Positions 52,587 to 61,637 of a stretch of DNA of 64,000 nt are shown piece after piece; position 1 is the first letter of the stretch; each line of letters opens with the position of its first letter. The translations under genes were made by a program, and so were the position numbers. The DNA is taken from the NCBI RefSeq assembly GCF_900108945.1, contig NZ_FNYE01000015.1, forward strand, positions 62,001 to 126,000, written 5' to 3'. Source of the stretch: Paraburkholderia diazotrophica. Lineage in GTDB: Bacteria; Pseudomonadota; Gammaproteobacteria; Burkholderiales; Burkholderiaceae. Below the pieces are notes generated by a model. It ran no database searches. It had not been told where the DNA came from and saw only the letters and a list, made by a program, of their open reading frames with translations.

Positions 52587-53543
52587 ATGTTGGCAAACAA
52601 GCCTTTTCCTCCGGAAGGGTTGCAGGCGAAACCCCAGACGCGCGCGGCCGCGCGCCTGCACGGATTGTCTGACCGGACTATCGCGTGGCTGTTCATTCTT
52701 CCGACTATCGTGCTGCTGCTCGCAATCAACATCTTTCCGTTGATCTGGGCATTGCGGCTGTCGTTCACGAACTTCAAGTCGAACATGCCGAGCGTGCCCG
52801 CGCGGTTTGTCGGCATTGGCAACTACACGGACATCCTCACCGACGAAGACATCTGGTACGCGATGCAGGTGACGGCGCGCTTCGTGTTCTGGTCAGTCGG
52901 GCTCGAAGTTCTGCTCGGCTTCGGACTCGCGCTGCTGATCAACCGGCAGTTTCGCGGCCATAGTTTCTGGACGACGCTGATTCTGCTGCCGATGATGCTT
53001 TCGCCCGCCGTCGTCGGCAACTTCTGGACTTTTCTGTTGCAACCGCAAACGGGCCTGTTCAACGACATCGTCGGTTTCTTTACGGGCATTGCGCCGAATT
53101 CATTCCAGATGATCGGCGACGTTCCCCTCGCGCCGTGGACCATCGTGATGGTCGATACATGGATGTGGACGCCATACGTGATGCTGATCTGTCTTGCGGG
53201 GCTGCGTTCGATCCCGGACTACATCTATGAAGCAGCCGAAGTAGACCGTGCTTCGCCGTGGCGGCAGTTCTGGTCGATCACGCTGCCGATGACGCTGCCG
53301 TTCCTGATGCTCGCGATCCTGTTTCGCGGTATCGAGAACTTCAAGATGTTCGACATGGTGAACCTGCTGACATCGGGTGGTCCGGGCTCGGTGACGGAAA
53401 CCGTGTCGATCACGCTTAAGCGCGCTGCATTCGAGAAGTGGCAGACGGGTTATTCGTCCGCACTCGCGATCATTCTGTTCGTCGTCGTGTTCGGCGCCGC
53501 GAACATCTACGTGAAAGCCCTCAACCGGGTGAAACAGCGATGA
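52587..53543 (+). CDS. ABC transporter permease 1 (GlpP-like position)
   Basis: A 318-residue inner-membrane protein with six helices (first TIAWLFILPTIVLLLAINIF). The coupling loop that contacts the ATPase is YEAAEVDRASPWRQFWSITL, the EAA motif. The start is the ATG at 52587 with AGGAG upstream. It overlaps the second permease by 4 bp. It belongs to the MalF/UgpA-type permease family and works as a heterodimer with 53540. Confidence 0.93.
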   Translation: MLANKPFPPEGLQAKPQTRAAARLHGLSDRTIAWLFILPTIVLLLAINIFPLIWALRLSFTNFKSNMPSVPARFVGIGNYTDILTDEDIWYAMQVTARFVFWSVGLEVLLGFGLALLINRQFRGHSFWTTLILLPMMLSPAVVGNFWTFLLQPQTGLFNDIVGFFTGIAPNSFQMIGDVPLAPWTIVMVDTWMWTPYVMLICLAGLRSIPDYIYEAAEVDRASPWRQFWSITLPMTLPFLMLAILFRGIENFKMFDMVNLLTSGGPGSVTETVSITLKRAAFEKWQTGYSSALAIILFVVVFGAANIYVKALNRVKQR

Positions 53544-54493
53544 CAGATCTTGCACTTCAACAGTCGGTGGTGGCTGCATCTCCGCGAAGCAAGACGTTTG
53601 CCGCAGCCGTCGTAATCGCCTATGCACTGATTGCGACGCTGCCGATCGTCTGGATCATCCTGACCAGCTTCAAGACGCAGGAAGACGCGATTGCGTATCC
53701 GCCCGTCGTCCTGTTTCAGCCGTCGATGGAGGGCTACGTGAACCTCTTCACGATCCGCTCGCGGCAGACGCCGGAGTTCATCGCGAGCTTGCCGCCCGCA
53801 CAGACCTGGTATGACCGCGATGTGCGCAAGCGCAATATGGTGATTGCGGGGCCGTCGAAAGTCTTGCCGCGCTTCGTCAATTCTCTCGTGATCGGCTTCG
53901 GCTCGACGTTTCTTGCCGTGTTTCTCGGCACGCTTGCAGCGTATGCCTTCTCGCGCTTCAAGGTCCCGCTCGCCGACGATCTGCTTTTCTTCATCCTGTC
54001 TACGCGGATGATGCCGCCCATCGCCGTCGCGATTCCCATCTACCTGATGTACCGCGCGCTCGGCCTGGCCGATAGCTATCTGGGCATGATCGTGCTGTAT
54101 ACGGCAGTGAACGTTTCGCTGGCGGTGTGGCTGCTCAAGGGGTTCATCGATGAAATTCCGCGTGAGTACGAGGAAGCTGCACTCGTCGACGGATACACGC
54201 GCCTGCAGGCTTTCGTCAAGGTCGTGCTGCCGCAAGCGATTACGGGCATCGCAGCGACGGCCATCTTTTGCCTGATCTTCGCCTGGAACGAGTACGCATT
54301 TGCGTTGCTGCTGACAAGCGGCGACGCGCAAACGATGCCGCCGTTCATTCCGTTCATCATTGGCGAGGGCGGCCAGGACTGGCCGGCTGTCGCGGCCGCC
54401 ACGACGCTGTTCGTGCTGCCCATCCTGATCTTTACAGTCGTGTTGCGCAGGCACCTGTTGCGCGGCATCACCTTTGGAGCGGTGCGCAAATGA
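53540..54493 (+). CDS. ABC transporter permease 2 (GlpQ-like position)
   Basis: A 317-residue MalG/UgpE-type permease with the EAA loop YEEAALVDGYTRLQAFVKVV. A periplasmic insert of about 50 residues after the first helix (FQPSMEGYVNLFTIRSRQTP, then AGPSKVLPRFVNSLVIG) is longer than in MalG. It overlaps genes on both sides by 4 bp, so it is translationally coupled to them. Confidence 0.93.
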   Translation: MTDLALQQSVVAASPRSKTFAAAVVIAYALIATLPIVWIILTSFKTQEDAIAYPPVVLFQPSMEGYVNLFTIRSRQTPEFIASLPPAQTWYDRDVRKRNMVIAGPSKVLPRFVNSLVIGFGSTFLAVFLGTLAAYAFSRFKVPLADDLLFFILSTRMMPPIAVAIPIYLMYRALGLADSYLGMIVLYTAVNVSLAVWLLKGFIDEIPREYEEAALVDGYTRLQAFVKVVLPQAITGIAATAIFCLIFAWNEYAFALLLTSGDAQTMPPFIPFIIGEGGQDWPAVAAATTLFVLPILIFTVVLRRHLLRGITFGAVRK

Positions 54494-54684
54494 AACTCCA
54501 ACCGACCATACCGCGCCGTCGCCTTTTCCGCAGGCGCTATTGTGAGGGCGCATCGACCGTGCTCATCGGCATCGGCATCGCGATGCTCGTCCAGCCATTC
54601 GCCGTCGATCTCTACACATGGTCGTTTCCCGTGATTCTGGTGGGCGCGCTGGCTTTCGTCGTGACCAGTCACTTTCCGGAGTGA
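54490..54684 (+). CDS. 64-residue membrane protein of the ABC operon (GlpU-like position)
   Basis: A small protein with a basic N-terminus (RRRLFRRRYCEG) and two hydrophobic segments (STVLIGIGIAMLVQPFA and SFPVILVGALAFVVTS). Its start overlaps the permease stop by 4 bp and its end is 3 bp before the first ATPase gene. The rhizobial glycerol importer has a small membrane protein, GlpU, at the equivalent place; this one is shorter, and homology cannot be claimed from sequence alone. It may be an accessory subunit of the importer. Confidence 0.75.
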   Translation: MKLQPTIPRRRLFRRRYCEGASTVLIGIGIAMLVQPFAVDLYTWSFPVILVGALAFVVTSHFPE

Positions 54685-54687
54685 GCC

Positions 54688-55803
54688 ATGTCGACGATCG
54701 CTTTGTCGAATCTTCATAAACGCTTCGGCGACTTCACGGCCGTGCGTGATACGAATCTCACTGTCAGCAACGGTCGTTTCGTCGTGTTGCTCGGACCTTC
54801 CGGCTGCGGCAAGACGACGACATTGCGCATGATCGCGGGGCTCGAACTGCCGACTTCGGGCCGTATCCTGATCGACGGAGAGGATGTGACGGGATTGCGG
54901 GCCCGGCAACGCGACATTGCGTTTGTGTTCCAGATGTTCGCGCTCTATCCGCATATGACAGTGCGTAACAACATCGCGTTTCCGCTGAAGAACGAGGGCA
55001 TTACGCGCCTTGAAATAGCGTCCCGCGTCGATGCGGCTGCGCGCATGTTGCGGATCGAAAGTCTGCTTGGACGAAAGACGGGCGGGTTGTCAGGCGGCGA
55101 CCGGCAACGCGTCGCGTTGGGGCGCGCGATCGTGCGGCATCCGAAGGCGTTTCTGATGGACGAGCCGCTCGGCACGCTCGACGCGGACTTTCGCGAGCTG
55201 ATGTGCCTGGAATTGCGCAAGCTGCACAACGCGCTCAATGCAACGACTGTCTATGTCACACATGATCAAAGAGAAGCGATGGCGATGGCCGACGACATCG
55301 TCGTGATGAATGGTGGCGAAGTACTGCAATCGGCGTCGCCGCATGAGATCTATCACTTTCCCGCGACCGTGTTCGTCGGCAGTTTCATCGGCAGCCCGCC
55401 GATGAATTTTCTGGCCGTGGACGGCGGCGTCGACGCGGGCGCGGAATCGGTATCGCTGGGCGGGATGGCCGTGTCCGTGCCGCGCACCGATGCGTCTGCT
55501 GCGAAAGCGCTGCTGGGCGTGCGGCCCGAGCATGTCGTGATCGACGAGCGCGGTGCGGTGCGCGGACGTGTGATCGCCGACGAGTATCTCGGCTCACATC
55601 AGATCCTGGTCGTCGAAACAGCGCTCGGCGTTGTGCGTGTGAGAGTCGGGAAGGACGATGGGCGGGCGGCGGGATCGCAGGTCGGGCTGTCGTTTCGCAG
55701 GGAGCGCACGCTTCTGTACGACGCAGCGAGCGGCAAGCTGCTGCCCGGCGCTGCGCGTCAGATGGCCGTCAATGGAAACGGCAACGGAGGCGCTCATGTC
55801 TGA
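54688..55803 (+). CDS. ABC transporter ATPase 1 (GlpS-like position), signature LSGGD
   Basis: A 371-residue ATPase with Walker A GPSGCGKTTTLR, Q-loop FQMFALYPHM, Walker B AFLMDEPLG, H-loop YVTHD, and a C-terminal OB-type regulatory domain (about residues 240-360, LLGVRPEHVVIDERGAV). The signature reads LSGGDRQRV, with Asp where the family normally has Gln or Glu, and the D-loop GTLDAD replaces SNLDA. The signature motif binds the gamma-phosphate of the partner's ATP, so this subunit may work asymmetrically with ATPase 2. It overlaps ATPase 2 by 8 bp. Confidence 0.93.
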   Translation: MSTIALSNLHKRFGDFTAVRDTNLTVSNGRFVVLLGPSGCGKTTTLRMIAGLELPTSGRILIDGEDVTGLRARQRDIAFVFQMFALYPHMTVRNNIAFPLKNEGITRLEIASRVDAAARMLRIESLLGRKTGGLSGGDRQRVALGRAIVRHPKAFLMDEPLGTLDADFRELMCLELRKLHNALNATTVYVTHDQREAMAMADDIVVMNGGEVLQSASPHEIYHFPATVFVGSFIGSPPMNFLAVDGGVDAGAESVSLGGMAVSVPRTDASAAKALLGVRPEHVVIDERGAVRGRVIADEYLGSHQILVVETALGVVRVRVGKDDGRAAGSQVGLSFRRERTLLYDAASGKLLPGAARQMAVNGNGNGGAHV

Positions 55804-56815
55804 TATCCGCTTGAATGGAGTGACGAAGCGATTCGGCGAAATCGTTGCAGTAGATGATGTATCGATCGACGTGAAGGAGGGGGAGTTCGTCGTGTTGCTC
55901 GGCCCGAGCGGCGCGGGCAAGACCACCACGTTGCGGCTCATCGCCGGTCTCGAACGGCCCGACGATGGCCAGATCTTCATCGGCGGTGAAGCTGCGACGG
56001 ATATGCATCCCGCGGACCGCGACGTCGCCTTCATTTTTCAGCAGTATTCGCTGTATCCGCATCTGACCGTATTCGGCAACCTGGCGTTTCCGTTGCGTTC
56101 CCCACGCCGGCGCGTCAGCGAAGCGGAAGTTGCCGCGCGTGTGCAGGCGGTCGCGCAGATGCTGCATATCGAGTCGAAGCTGGGCAACCTCGCGACACGC
56201 CTATCGGGCGGCGAGATGCAGCGCGTGGCCATCGGACGCGCACTCGTGCGGCAGCCTAAAGTATTTCTGATGGACGAGCCGCTGTCGTCGCTCGACGCAA
56301 AGTTGCGCGAGGAGCTGCGGATCGAACTGAAGCGGCTGCATCGCACGATTGGTGCGACGATCATCTACGTGACGCACGATCAGGTCGAAGCCACGACGCT
56401 TGCGGATCGCATCGGCATACTCGAACACGGCCGCATCGTGCAGATGGGCGCGCCGCGCGAGGTGTATGGCAATCCGGCTTCGCTAGGCGCGGCGCAACGT
56501 CTCGGCTCGCCGCCGATCAACTTGCTGCCGGCCGGATTGTTCGATCCTTCCGCGATGCCCGCGGGTACGTCGACGGTCGCGATCCGTCCAGAAGATATTG
56601 TGCTGCACGCGCCTGATACGCGTGACGTGCTCAACCTTCGCGTGCTCGAGTATTCGCCGCTTCGGCATTTGTTGATTCTGGACCGCGACGGCACCGCAAT
56701 CGTCGCGACAACGATGACCGAGCGCAACTTCGCGCCAGGGCAAACGGTCGGCGTATCGCTGCCGCCGCGCAGCCTTCTCTATTTCCGCTCCGACGGCAGG
56801 AGGATTCCGGCATGA
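55796..56815 (+). CDS. ABC transporter ATPase 2 (GlpT-like position)
   Basis: A 339-residue MalK/UgpC-type ATPase with Walker A GPSGAGKTTTLR, Q-loop FQQYSLYPHL, signature LSGGEMQRV, Walker B FLMDEPLSSLDAKLRE and H-loop YVTHDQVEATTLADR, then a shorter regulatory domain. All catalytic motifs are canonical, unlike ATPase 1. The start is the ATG at 55796, inside the end of ATPase 1. It overlaps dhaL by 4 bp. Confidence 0.93.
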   Translation: MSDIRLNGVTKRFGEIVAVDDVSIDVKEGEFVVLLGPSGAGKTTTLRLIAGLERPDDGQIFIGGEAATDMHPADRDVAFIFQQYSLYPHLTVFGNLAFPLRSPRRRVSEAEVAARVQAVAQMLHIESKLGNLATRLSGGEMQRVAIGRALVRQPKVFLMDEPLSSLDAKLREELRIELKRLHRTIGATIIYVTHDQVEATTLADRIGILEHGRIVQMGAPREVYGNPASLGAAQRLGSPPINLLPAGLFDPSAMPAGTSTVAIRPEDIVLHAPDTRDVLNLRVLEYSPLRHLLILDRDGTAIVATTMTERNFAPGQTVGVSLPPRSLLYFRSDGRRIPA

Positions 56816-57447
56816 ACGGGAAAACGGTCATGGTGTGCATCGAGGCAGCGCATGCCGCGCTGAAAGAACACACCGACGAGATCGCAGTGCTCGATCAGCA
56901 GATCGGCGACGGCGATCATATCTTCAACCTGTTGCGGGGCGCCGATGCGCTGTTCGCCATGCGCGCCGACATCGAGGCCGAGGCATTTGCGCCCGCGCTG
57001 GAGCTCGCCGCGTCCAAACTGCTGTCGACGGTTGGCGGTTCGTCGGGGCCGTTGTTCTTTTCGTTGCTGCACGGCATGGCGAAGGCATCGGAAAACGCGG
57101 GCCCGATGAGCGTCGAGGATGCGGCACGTATCTTCGCGGCAGGTGTCGATGCCGTTACTCAGCGCGGCAAGGCCGGCATCGGCAGCAAGACGATGATGGA
57201 CGTGCTGATCCCTGTAGCGTCGCGCTTTGCGGAACTGGCTGACGACGACGCGGCTCCGGAAACCGTGCTCGATGCGTTGCCGCAGGTCGCCGAAACGGGC
57301 ATGCTCGCCACACGCGACATGCTGGCCACAAAAGGACGCGCGTCGTTTCTCGGCGAGCGCTCGCGTGGCCACATTGATCCGGGCGCGCGGTCAAGCCAGT
57401 TGATGATCGAGGCGGTGTGCGCGCGGCTCGCGCAGGACAGAGAATGA
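56812..57447 (+). CDS. dhaL: Dihydroxyacetone kinase subunit L
   Basis: A 211-residue DhaL, the ADP-binding subunit. The Mg-ADP site is LDQQIGDGDHIFNL with D28, D33 and D35 in place; the usual Gly after the His is Ile. TVGGSSGPLFFSLLHGMA and GSKTMMDVLIPV are the other nucleotide contacts. It transfers phosphate to the substrate held by DhaK. Overlap of 4 bp with ATPase 2 shows it belongs to the transporter operon. In PTS-type systems DhaL is recharged by DhaM, which is not present here. Confidence 0.92.
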   Translation: MNGKTVMVCIEAAHAALKEHTDEIAVLDQQIGDGDHIFNLLRGADALFAMRADIEAEAFAPALELAASKLLSTVGGSSGPLFFSLLHGMAKASENAGPMSVEDAARIFAAGVDAVTQRGKAGIGSKTMMDVLIPVASRFAELADDDAAPETVLDALPQVAETGMLATRDMLATKGRASFLGERSRGHIDPGARSSQLMIEAVCARLAQDRE

Positions 57448-57460
57448 AAGGAGCGTAGCC

Positions 57461-58450
57461 ATGAAGAAATTTATCAATCACGTCGACGACTTCCTGACCG
57501 AGAGCCTCGCTGGGTTCGCCGCCGCGCATAGCGATCTTGTCACACTCAACCAGGAGCCCGTATTCGTTCGGCGCAAGACGCTGAAGACCGGCAAGGTTGC
57601 ATTGATTTCGGGCGGAGGCTCGGGACACGAGCCTTTGCATAGCGGCTTTGTCGGTTACGGGATGCTGGATGCTGCGTGCCCTGGCCAGGTTTTCACGTCG
57701 CCGACGCCCGATCAGATGATGGCGGCCGCCCAGGCCGTCGACACGGGCGCGGGGACGCTCTTCATCGTGAAGAACTATTCCGGCGATCTCATGAACTTCG
57801 AAATGGCATCTGAGATGTCGGAGTTGCCGAATGCGATGGTGCTGATCAACGACGATGTCGCAGTCGAAAATTCCAGCTACACGACGGGGCGGCGCGGCGT
57901 GGCGGGTGCCGTGATCGTCGAGAAGATGGTGGGCAGCCTTGCAGAAAGTGGCGCTGATCTCGAGCAATGCAAGGCGTTCGGCGACCGGATCAACAAGCAT
58001 ACGGCGTCAATGGGTGTTGCGTTTTCCAGTTGCACGGTGCCCGCGGCGGGCACGCTGACGTTCAAGATCGGCGACGATGAAATCGAGGTGGGCGTCGGAA
58101 TTCATGGCGAACCTGGGCGGCGACGTGCGCGTTTTGCCGCGGCCGATGCTATTGCGGAAGAACTGCTGACGGCGATCGTCGCTGATCTGAAACCAGGGAG
58201 CAACTCGGAGTTGCTGGTCTTGATCAATGGGTTGGGCGGTACGCCGCTCGGCGAACTGTACCTGCTGTTCAATTCCGCGCGTTTATGGTTGCAGCAGCGC
58301 GATCTGAAAATCTCGCGCGTGCAGGTCGGTTCGCTAACGACCTCGCTGGAAATGGCGGGTGCGTCGATCAGCTTGTGCGTGTTGGACGATGAAATGACGC
58401 GGCATTGGGATAGCCCCGTGCATACGCCGTCGCTAAGGTGGGGGTTGTAG
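57461..58450 (+). CDS. dhaK: Dihydroxyacetone kinase subunit K
   Basis: A 329-residue DhaK. The substrate is bound covalently as a hemiaminal to a histidine: H215 in GVGIHGEPGRRR matches the catalytic position, H56 in GGGSGHEP is the second active-site histidine, and D109 in NYSGDLMNF the third. The gene follows dhaL by 13 bp and is the last of the operon. The substrate could be dihydroxyacetone or a related C3/C4 ketose made from the imported polyol; no polyol dehydrogenase is in the operon. Confidence 0.93.
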   Translation: MKKFINHVDDFLTESLAGFAAAHSDLVTLNQEPVFVRRKTLKTGKVALISGGGSGHEPLHSGFVGYGMLDAACPGQVFTSPTPDQMMAAAQAVDTGAGTLFIVKNYSGDLMNFEMASEMSELPNAMVLINDDVAVENSSYTTGRRGVAGAVIVEKMVGSLAESGADLEQCKAFGDRINKHTASMGVAFSSCTVPAAGTLTFKIGDDEIEVGVGIHGEPGRRRARFAAADAIAEELLTAIVADLKPGSNSELLVLINGLGGTPLGELYLLFNSARLWLQQRDLKISRVQVGSLTTSLEMAGASISLCVLDDEMTRHWDSPVHTPSLRWGL

Positions 58451-59128
58451 CGGCTACCAGGCTTTGCGCCTCATCGAAAATCGCGCCGATGCTTCTTTGC
58501 ATCACGCATTGTGCAAAACGGTCGCGGGATGCCGCATGGGAGTGAAGGACATGGCCAATGTCGGTGGTCTGCGACTTGCCTGCCGCTATGGCAGAGGGAC
58601 ATACGCAATGAAGAAACGTCGACTATCCGATTCATTACCGTGGATGAACAACGGAATCGCGCTTCGAGATTTATGTATCTACTCATCGTTCTATGCGCAG
58701 AGCGGTTCGAAGTCGGAGAACAATAAAACTCAATCGTGAGTAATTGCTCGCCGAATCGAAAGAAAGTGCGTGACCCCCGTATCGAATGCGAATCGTGAAC
58801 CCGTATATTACAAAAGACTTAGTAGCCTTTGCCGGGCGATGATATAGGGTAAAGACGTGCGCTTTCTCTTTGCGTACCGGGCCTACCGGCCCTTTGGCGG
58901 TTCTTCGGATGCTCCTGTCGTCTCGAACGCCACTCGCGGATTTGCCGCGTTAGCTTCTTCCATACATCCGGTAAAGCCAGAAAGAACGTTCCCGCAACCG
59001 GTTCCCCCCGCAGCAGTCGGAGTTGCTGGCAGCGGCCATCCTGGCGCGCGTGCCGGACGCTTCGCCCATTGCGTATGTGAAAGCGGGCGCAAAACCTGAA
59101 ACCTGATTTCGAATTGAAGGAGTAAGCC
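58451..59128. other. 678-bp stretch without a supported gene
   Basis: Short frames are present (for example plus-strand 58464-58739) but none has a ribosome site or recognisable domain. The ribosome site AAGGAG and the promoter of the secreted protein at 59129 are at the right end. Confidence 0.45.
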
Positions 59129-59392
59129 ATGAAGACAACGTTTCTCGTGCCCGCGGTGGTCGTGGGCGCTTTCTCGTTGGCGGGCGTCGCTCAAGCGCAG
59201 GACACGTCCCCGCAGCAAGATGCTCAATCGTCATCGACCACTACCAGCGCCAGCGCATCTTCCAGTGCGTCTCGCGACTCGTCCGGGTATGGTGGTGTAT
59301 CCGGGAGCAACGGTGCGAGTGGCAATTTGACCCGGTGGGGACAAGGCACGTGTGGCCACCTGCCTCAATGCAACGCTGATAGCGGTCACTAA
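59129..59392 (+). CDS. Small secreted protein, Ser/Thr-rich
   Basis: An 87-residue protein with signal peptide (about residues 1-23, cleavage VAQA-QD), a low-complexity Ser/Thr/Ala spacer (SSSTTTSASASSSASRDSSG) and a conserved-looking C-terminus TCGHLPQCNADSGH with two cysteines. Similar short exported proteins of unknown function occur in Burkholderia. AAGGAG precedes the ATG. A good terminator follows at 59413, so it is monocistronic. It may be periplasmic or secreted. Confidence 0.7.
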   Translation: MKTTFLVPAVVVGAFSLAGVAQAQDTSPQQDAQSSSTTTSASASSSASRDSSGYGGVSGSNGASGNLTRWGQGTCGHLPQCNADSGH

Positions 59393-59412
59393 CGCGCAGG
59401 TCGATGCTGTGG

Positions 59413-59444
59413 TTTCGCGGATTGGGGCCGACCCATCCGCGAAA
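59413..59444 (+). terminator. Terminator hairpin after the small secreted protein
   Basis: TTTCGCGGAT (59413-59422) pairs perfectly with ATCCGCGAAA (59435-59444), extended by GGG/CCC inside. It lies 20 bp after the stop at 59392. The U-tract is short (TCTTCG), so efficiency is uncertain. Confidence 0.65.
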
Positions 59445-59714
59445 TCTTCGTCGCGTTGCTGCCGTTCTGAATATTGTGCGACAGCGATTAGCGAGGCCTA
59501 CGCGAGGGTGACAGATCGATTGCCGCTTAGTGTCAGACTCAATACGTTCGATGGTTCTTACGCGAGTCTGCGTATAGTGTGCCAACGCACTGACCGGCAG
59601 CTTTCTGCAACGGCCAAGCCGCAACTTCCCAAACGCGTTCAGCCCGCACTGAACGGCCGACGGCTTTGCTTGTCCATCACATAGTTGACAGCCCGCAACG
59701 AGTGGACACGTCTG

Positions 59715-61367
59715 ATGGCCGATCACGCCGCCCCGCCTCTCCAAAAAACTCGCAACGAGCGGCATGCGTTCGCCGCTCAGGCCGCCCCCTGCGACGGTCT
59801 GGCGATTCTCGCGCAACCCGCCGGCGATCGCCCGTGTCACCGCAAGCGGCTCGCCCTCGCAGCGACGATTCTCGGCTCCAGCATGGCCTTCATCGACGGC
59901 TCGGTCGTCAACGTCGCGCTGTCGTCGATCCAGAGGGAACTCGGCGGGGACGTCGCGGCGATGCAATGGATCGTCAATGCGTACCTGTTGCTGCTCGGCT
60001 CATTGGTGCTGGTGGGGGGAGCGATGGGCGACAAGCTTGGGCGGCGCACGATATTTATTGCGGGCATCGGGTTGTTCACCGCAGCGTCGGTGGCGTGCGG
60101 CTTGGCACCCAGCTCCGGCGCGCTGATCGGCGCGCGCGCAGTGCAAGGCGTCGGCGCGGCGCTGCTTGTGCCGGGCAGCCTCGCGATCATCGGCGCGGTT
60201 TTCGACGAGCGCGAGCGCGGCCGTGCGATCGGCACATGGGCCGGCGTTGGCGCGGTCATGTCGGCCGTAGGTCCCGTCGCGGGCGGCTGGCTGGTCGATG
60301 CATTCTCGTGGCGCGCGATCTTCTATCTGAACGTGCCGCTCGCGGCCGCGACGATCGCGCTCGCGCTGTGGTCGGTACCGGACAGCCGCAACGAAGGTGC
60401 CACGCGTCGTCTTGACTGGGCAGGCGCGCTCACGGCGGCTGCCGGGTTCGGCGCGCTCACGTACGGCCTCACGCGCGCCTCCTCGCATGGCTTCAACGAT
60501 GAAACAGTGATCGGTTCGATCGTCGCCGGAATCCTGGTCTGCGCGGTTTTCATCGCGATCGAAGCGCGCAGCGAAGACCCGATGATGCCGCTCGACGTGT
60601 TTCGTTCGCGAGACTTCAGCGGCGCGAACCTCGTCACGTTGCTGCTGTACTTCGGGCTCAGTGGCGCGCTGTTCTTTCTTCCGTTCACGCTGATTCGCGC
60701 GCACGGGTACTCGGCGACGGAAGCTGGCGCGGCGCTGTTGCCCTTGCCCGTCGTGATGGGCACTCTGTCGCGCTTCACAGGCGGGCTCGCGACGCGCCTC
60801 GGGCCGCGCGCGTTATTGACCGTCGGCCCATTGATCGCGGCTGTCGGCTTCACACTGCTCGCGCTGCCTGCGCTCTTCGAGACGGATCGCGAAACCTACT
60901 GGACCAGCTTTTTCCCTGGGCTCGTCGTGCTCGGCCTCGGCATGACGATCACCGTGGCTCCGCTGACAACGACCGTGATGACGGTCGTTCCCGCCACGCG
61001 CGCGGGCGTCGCGTCGGGCATCAACAATGCCGTTGCGCGCATCGCGAGCCTGCTGGCAATCGCCGTGCTCGGCATCGTGTTCATGTGGTCGCATGGCGCG
61101 GCGCTCGCGATGCGCCTCGAACGGCTGAACATTCCGCCCGACCTGCATCGCACGGGGCAACTGCTCGAACCCGACACGTCGACGCTGGCGGGCGCACACG
61201 CCGTGCCCGCGCGCATGCTCGAGGCGCAGGCGGAAGCGATCGATGCGGGCTTGCGAGCGGTTGCGTTGACGTCCGCAGCATGCGCGTTGCTCGGCGCAGC
61301 GTGCGCGGCGGCGACGATCCGTGGGCAGAAGAAGAGACAAGGCGAGACTCAGGAGCAGGCAAGATAG
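59715..61367 (+). CDS. DHA2-family MFS exporter (QacA/EmrB type)
   Basis: A protein of about 550 residues with 14 membrane helices. MAFIDGSVVNVALSSIQREL is the DHA2 motif D1, GGAMGDKLGRRTIFIAGIGL motif A, and GPVAGGWLVDAFSWRAIFYL motif C of drug:proton antiporters. The ATG at 59715 is taken as the start; a TTG at 59685 has no better ribosome site. No adaptor or outer-membrane gene accompanies it, so it probably works alone at the inner membrane. The substrate is unknown. Confidence 0.88.
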   Translation: MADHAAPPLQKTRNERHAFAAQAAPCDGLAILAQPAGDRPCHRKRLALAATILGSSMAFIDGSVVNVALSSIQRELGGDVAAMQWIVNAYLLLLGSLVLVGGAMGDKLGRRTIFIAGIGLFTAASVACGLAPSSGALIGARAVQGVGAALLVPGSLAIIGAVFDERERGRAIGTWAGVGAVMSAVGPVAGGWLVDAFSWRAIFYLNVPLAAATIALALWSVPDSRNEGATRRLDWAGALTAAAGFGALTYGLTRASSHGFNDETVIGSIVAGILVCAVFIAIEARSEDPMMPLDVFRSRDFSGANLVTLLLYFGLSGALFFLPFTLIRAHGYSATEAGAALLPLPVVMGTLSRFTGGLATRLGPRALLTVGPLIAAVGFTLLALPALFETDRETYWTSFFPGLVVLGLGMTITVAPLTTTVMTVVPATRAGVASGINNAVARIASLLAIAVLGIVFMWSHGAALAMRLERLNIPPDLHRTGQLLEPDTSTLAGAHAVPARMLEAQAEAIDAGLRAVALTSAACALLGAACAAATIRGQKKRQGETQEQAR

Positions 61368-61637
61368 CGCGCCGGGCTGGTTCCCGCCGCACCGTGAAAA
61401 GTGACAAGAGTCCGGAAACGTGACTTTCAGCCGTCGCCATGTTTCGCCGTTTTCTTTCCATCTGCCTGTCTCTTCGGACAACGCGACCGCCTCTCACTGA
61501 AGCCGCGGCACCAGCTTTTCGCCGTTGAAATAGTAGACGCCAAATACCGGTTCGCGCGATAACGGTACGTGCAAATGTTCAACGTTTCCGGCCAGCAACA
61601 ATCGACTCGATGTGCCTGGCAGGCTTGTCGTGTCTGT

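Noticed and set aside
58464..58739. 91-codon plus-strand frame after dhaK
   Set aside because: No ribosome site, mixed composition with no recognisable domain; left as part of the gene-free stretch.
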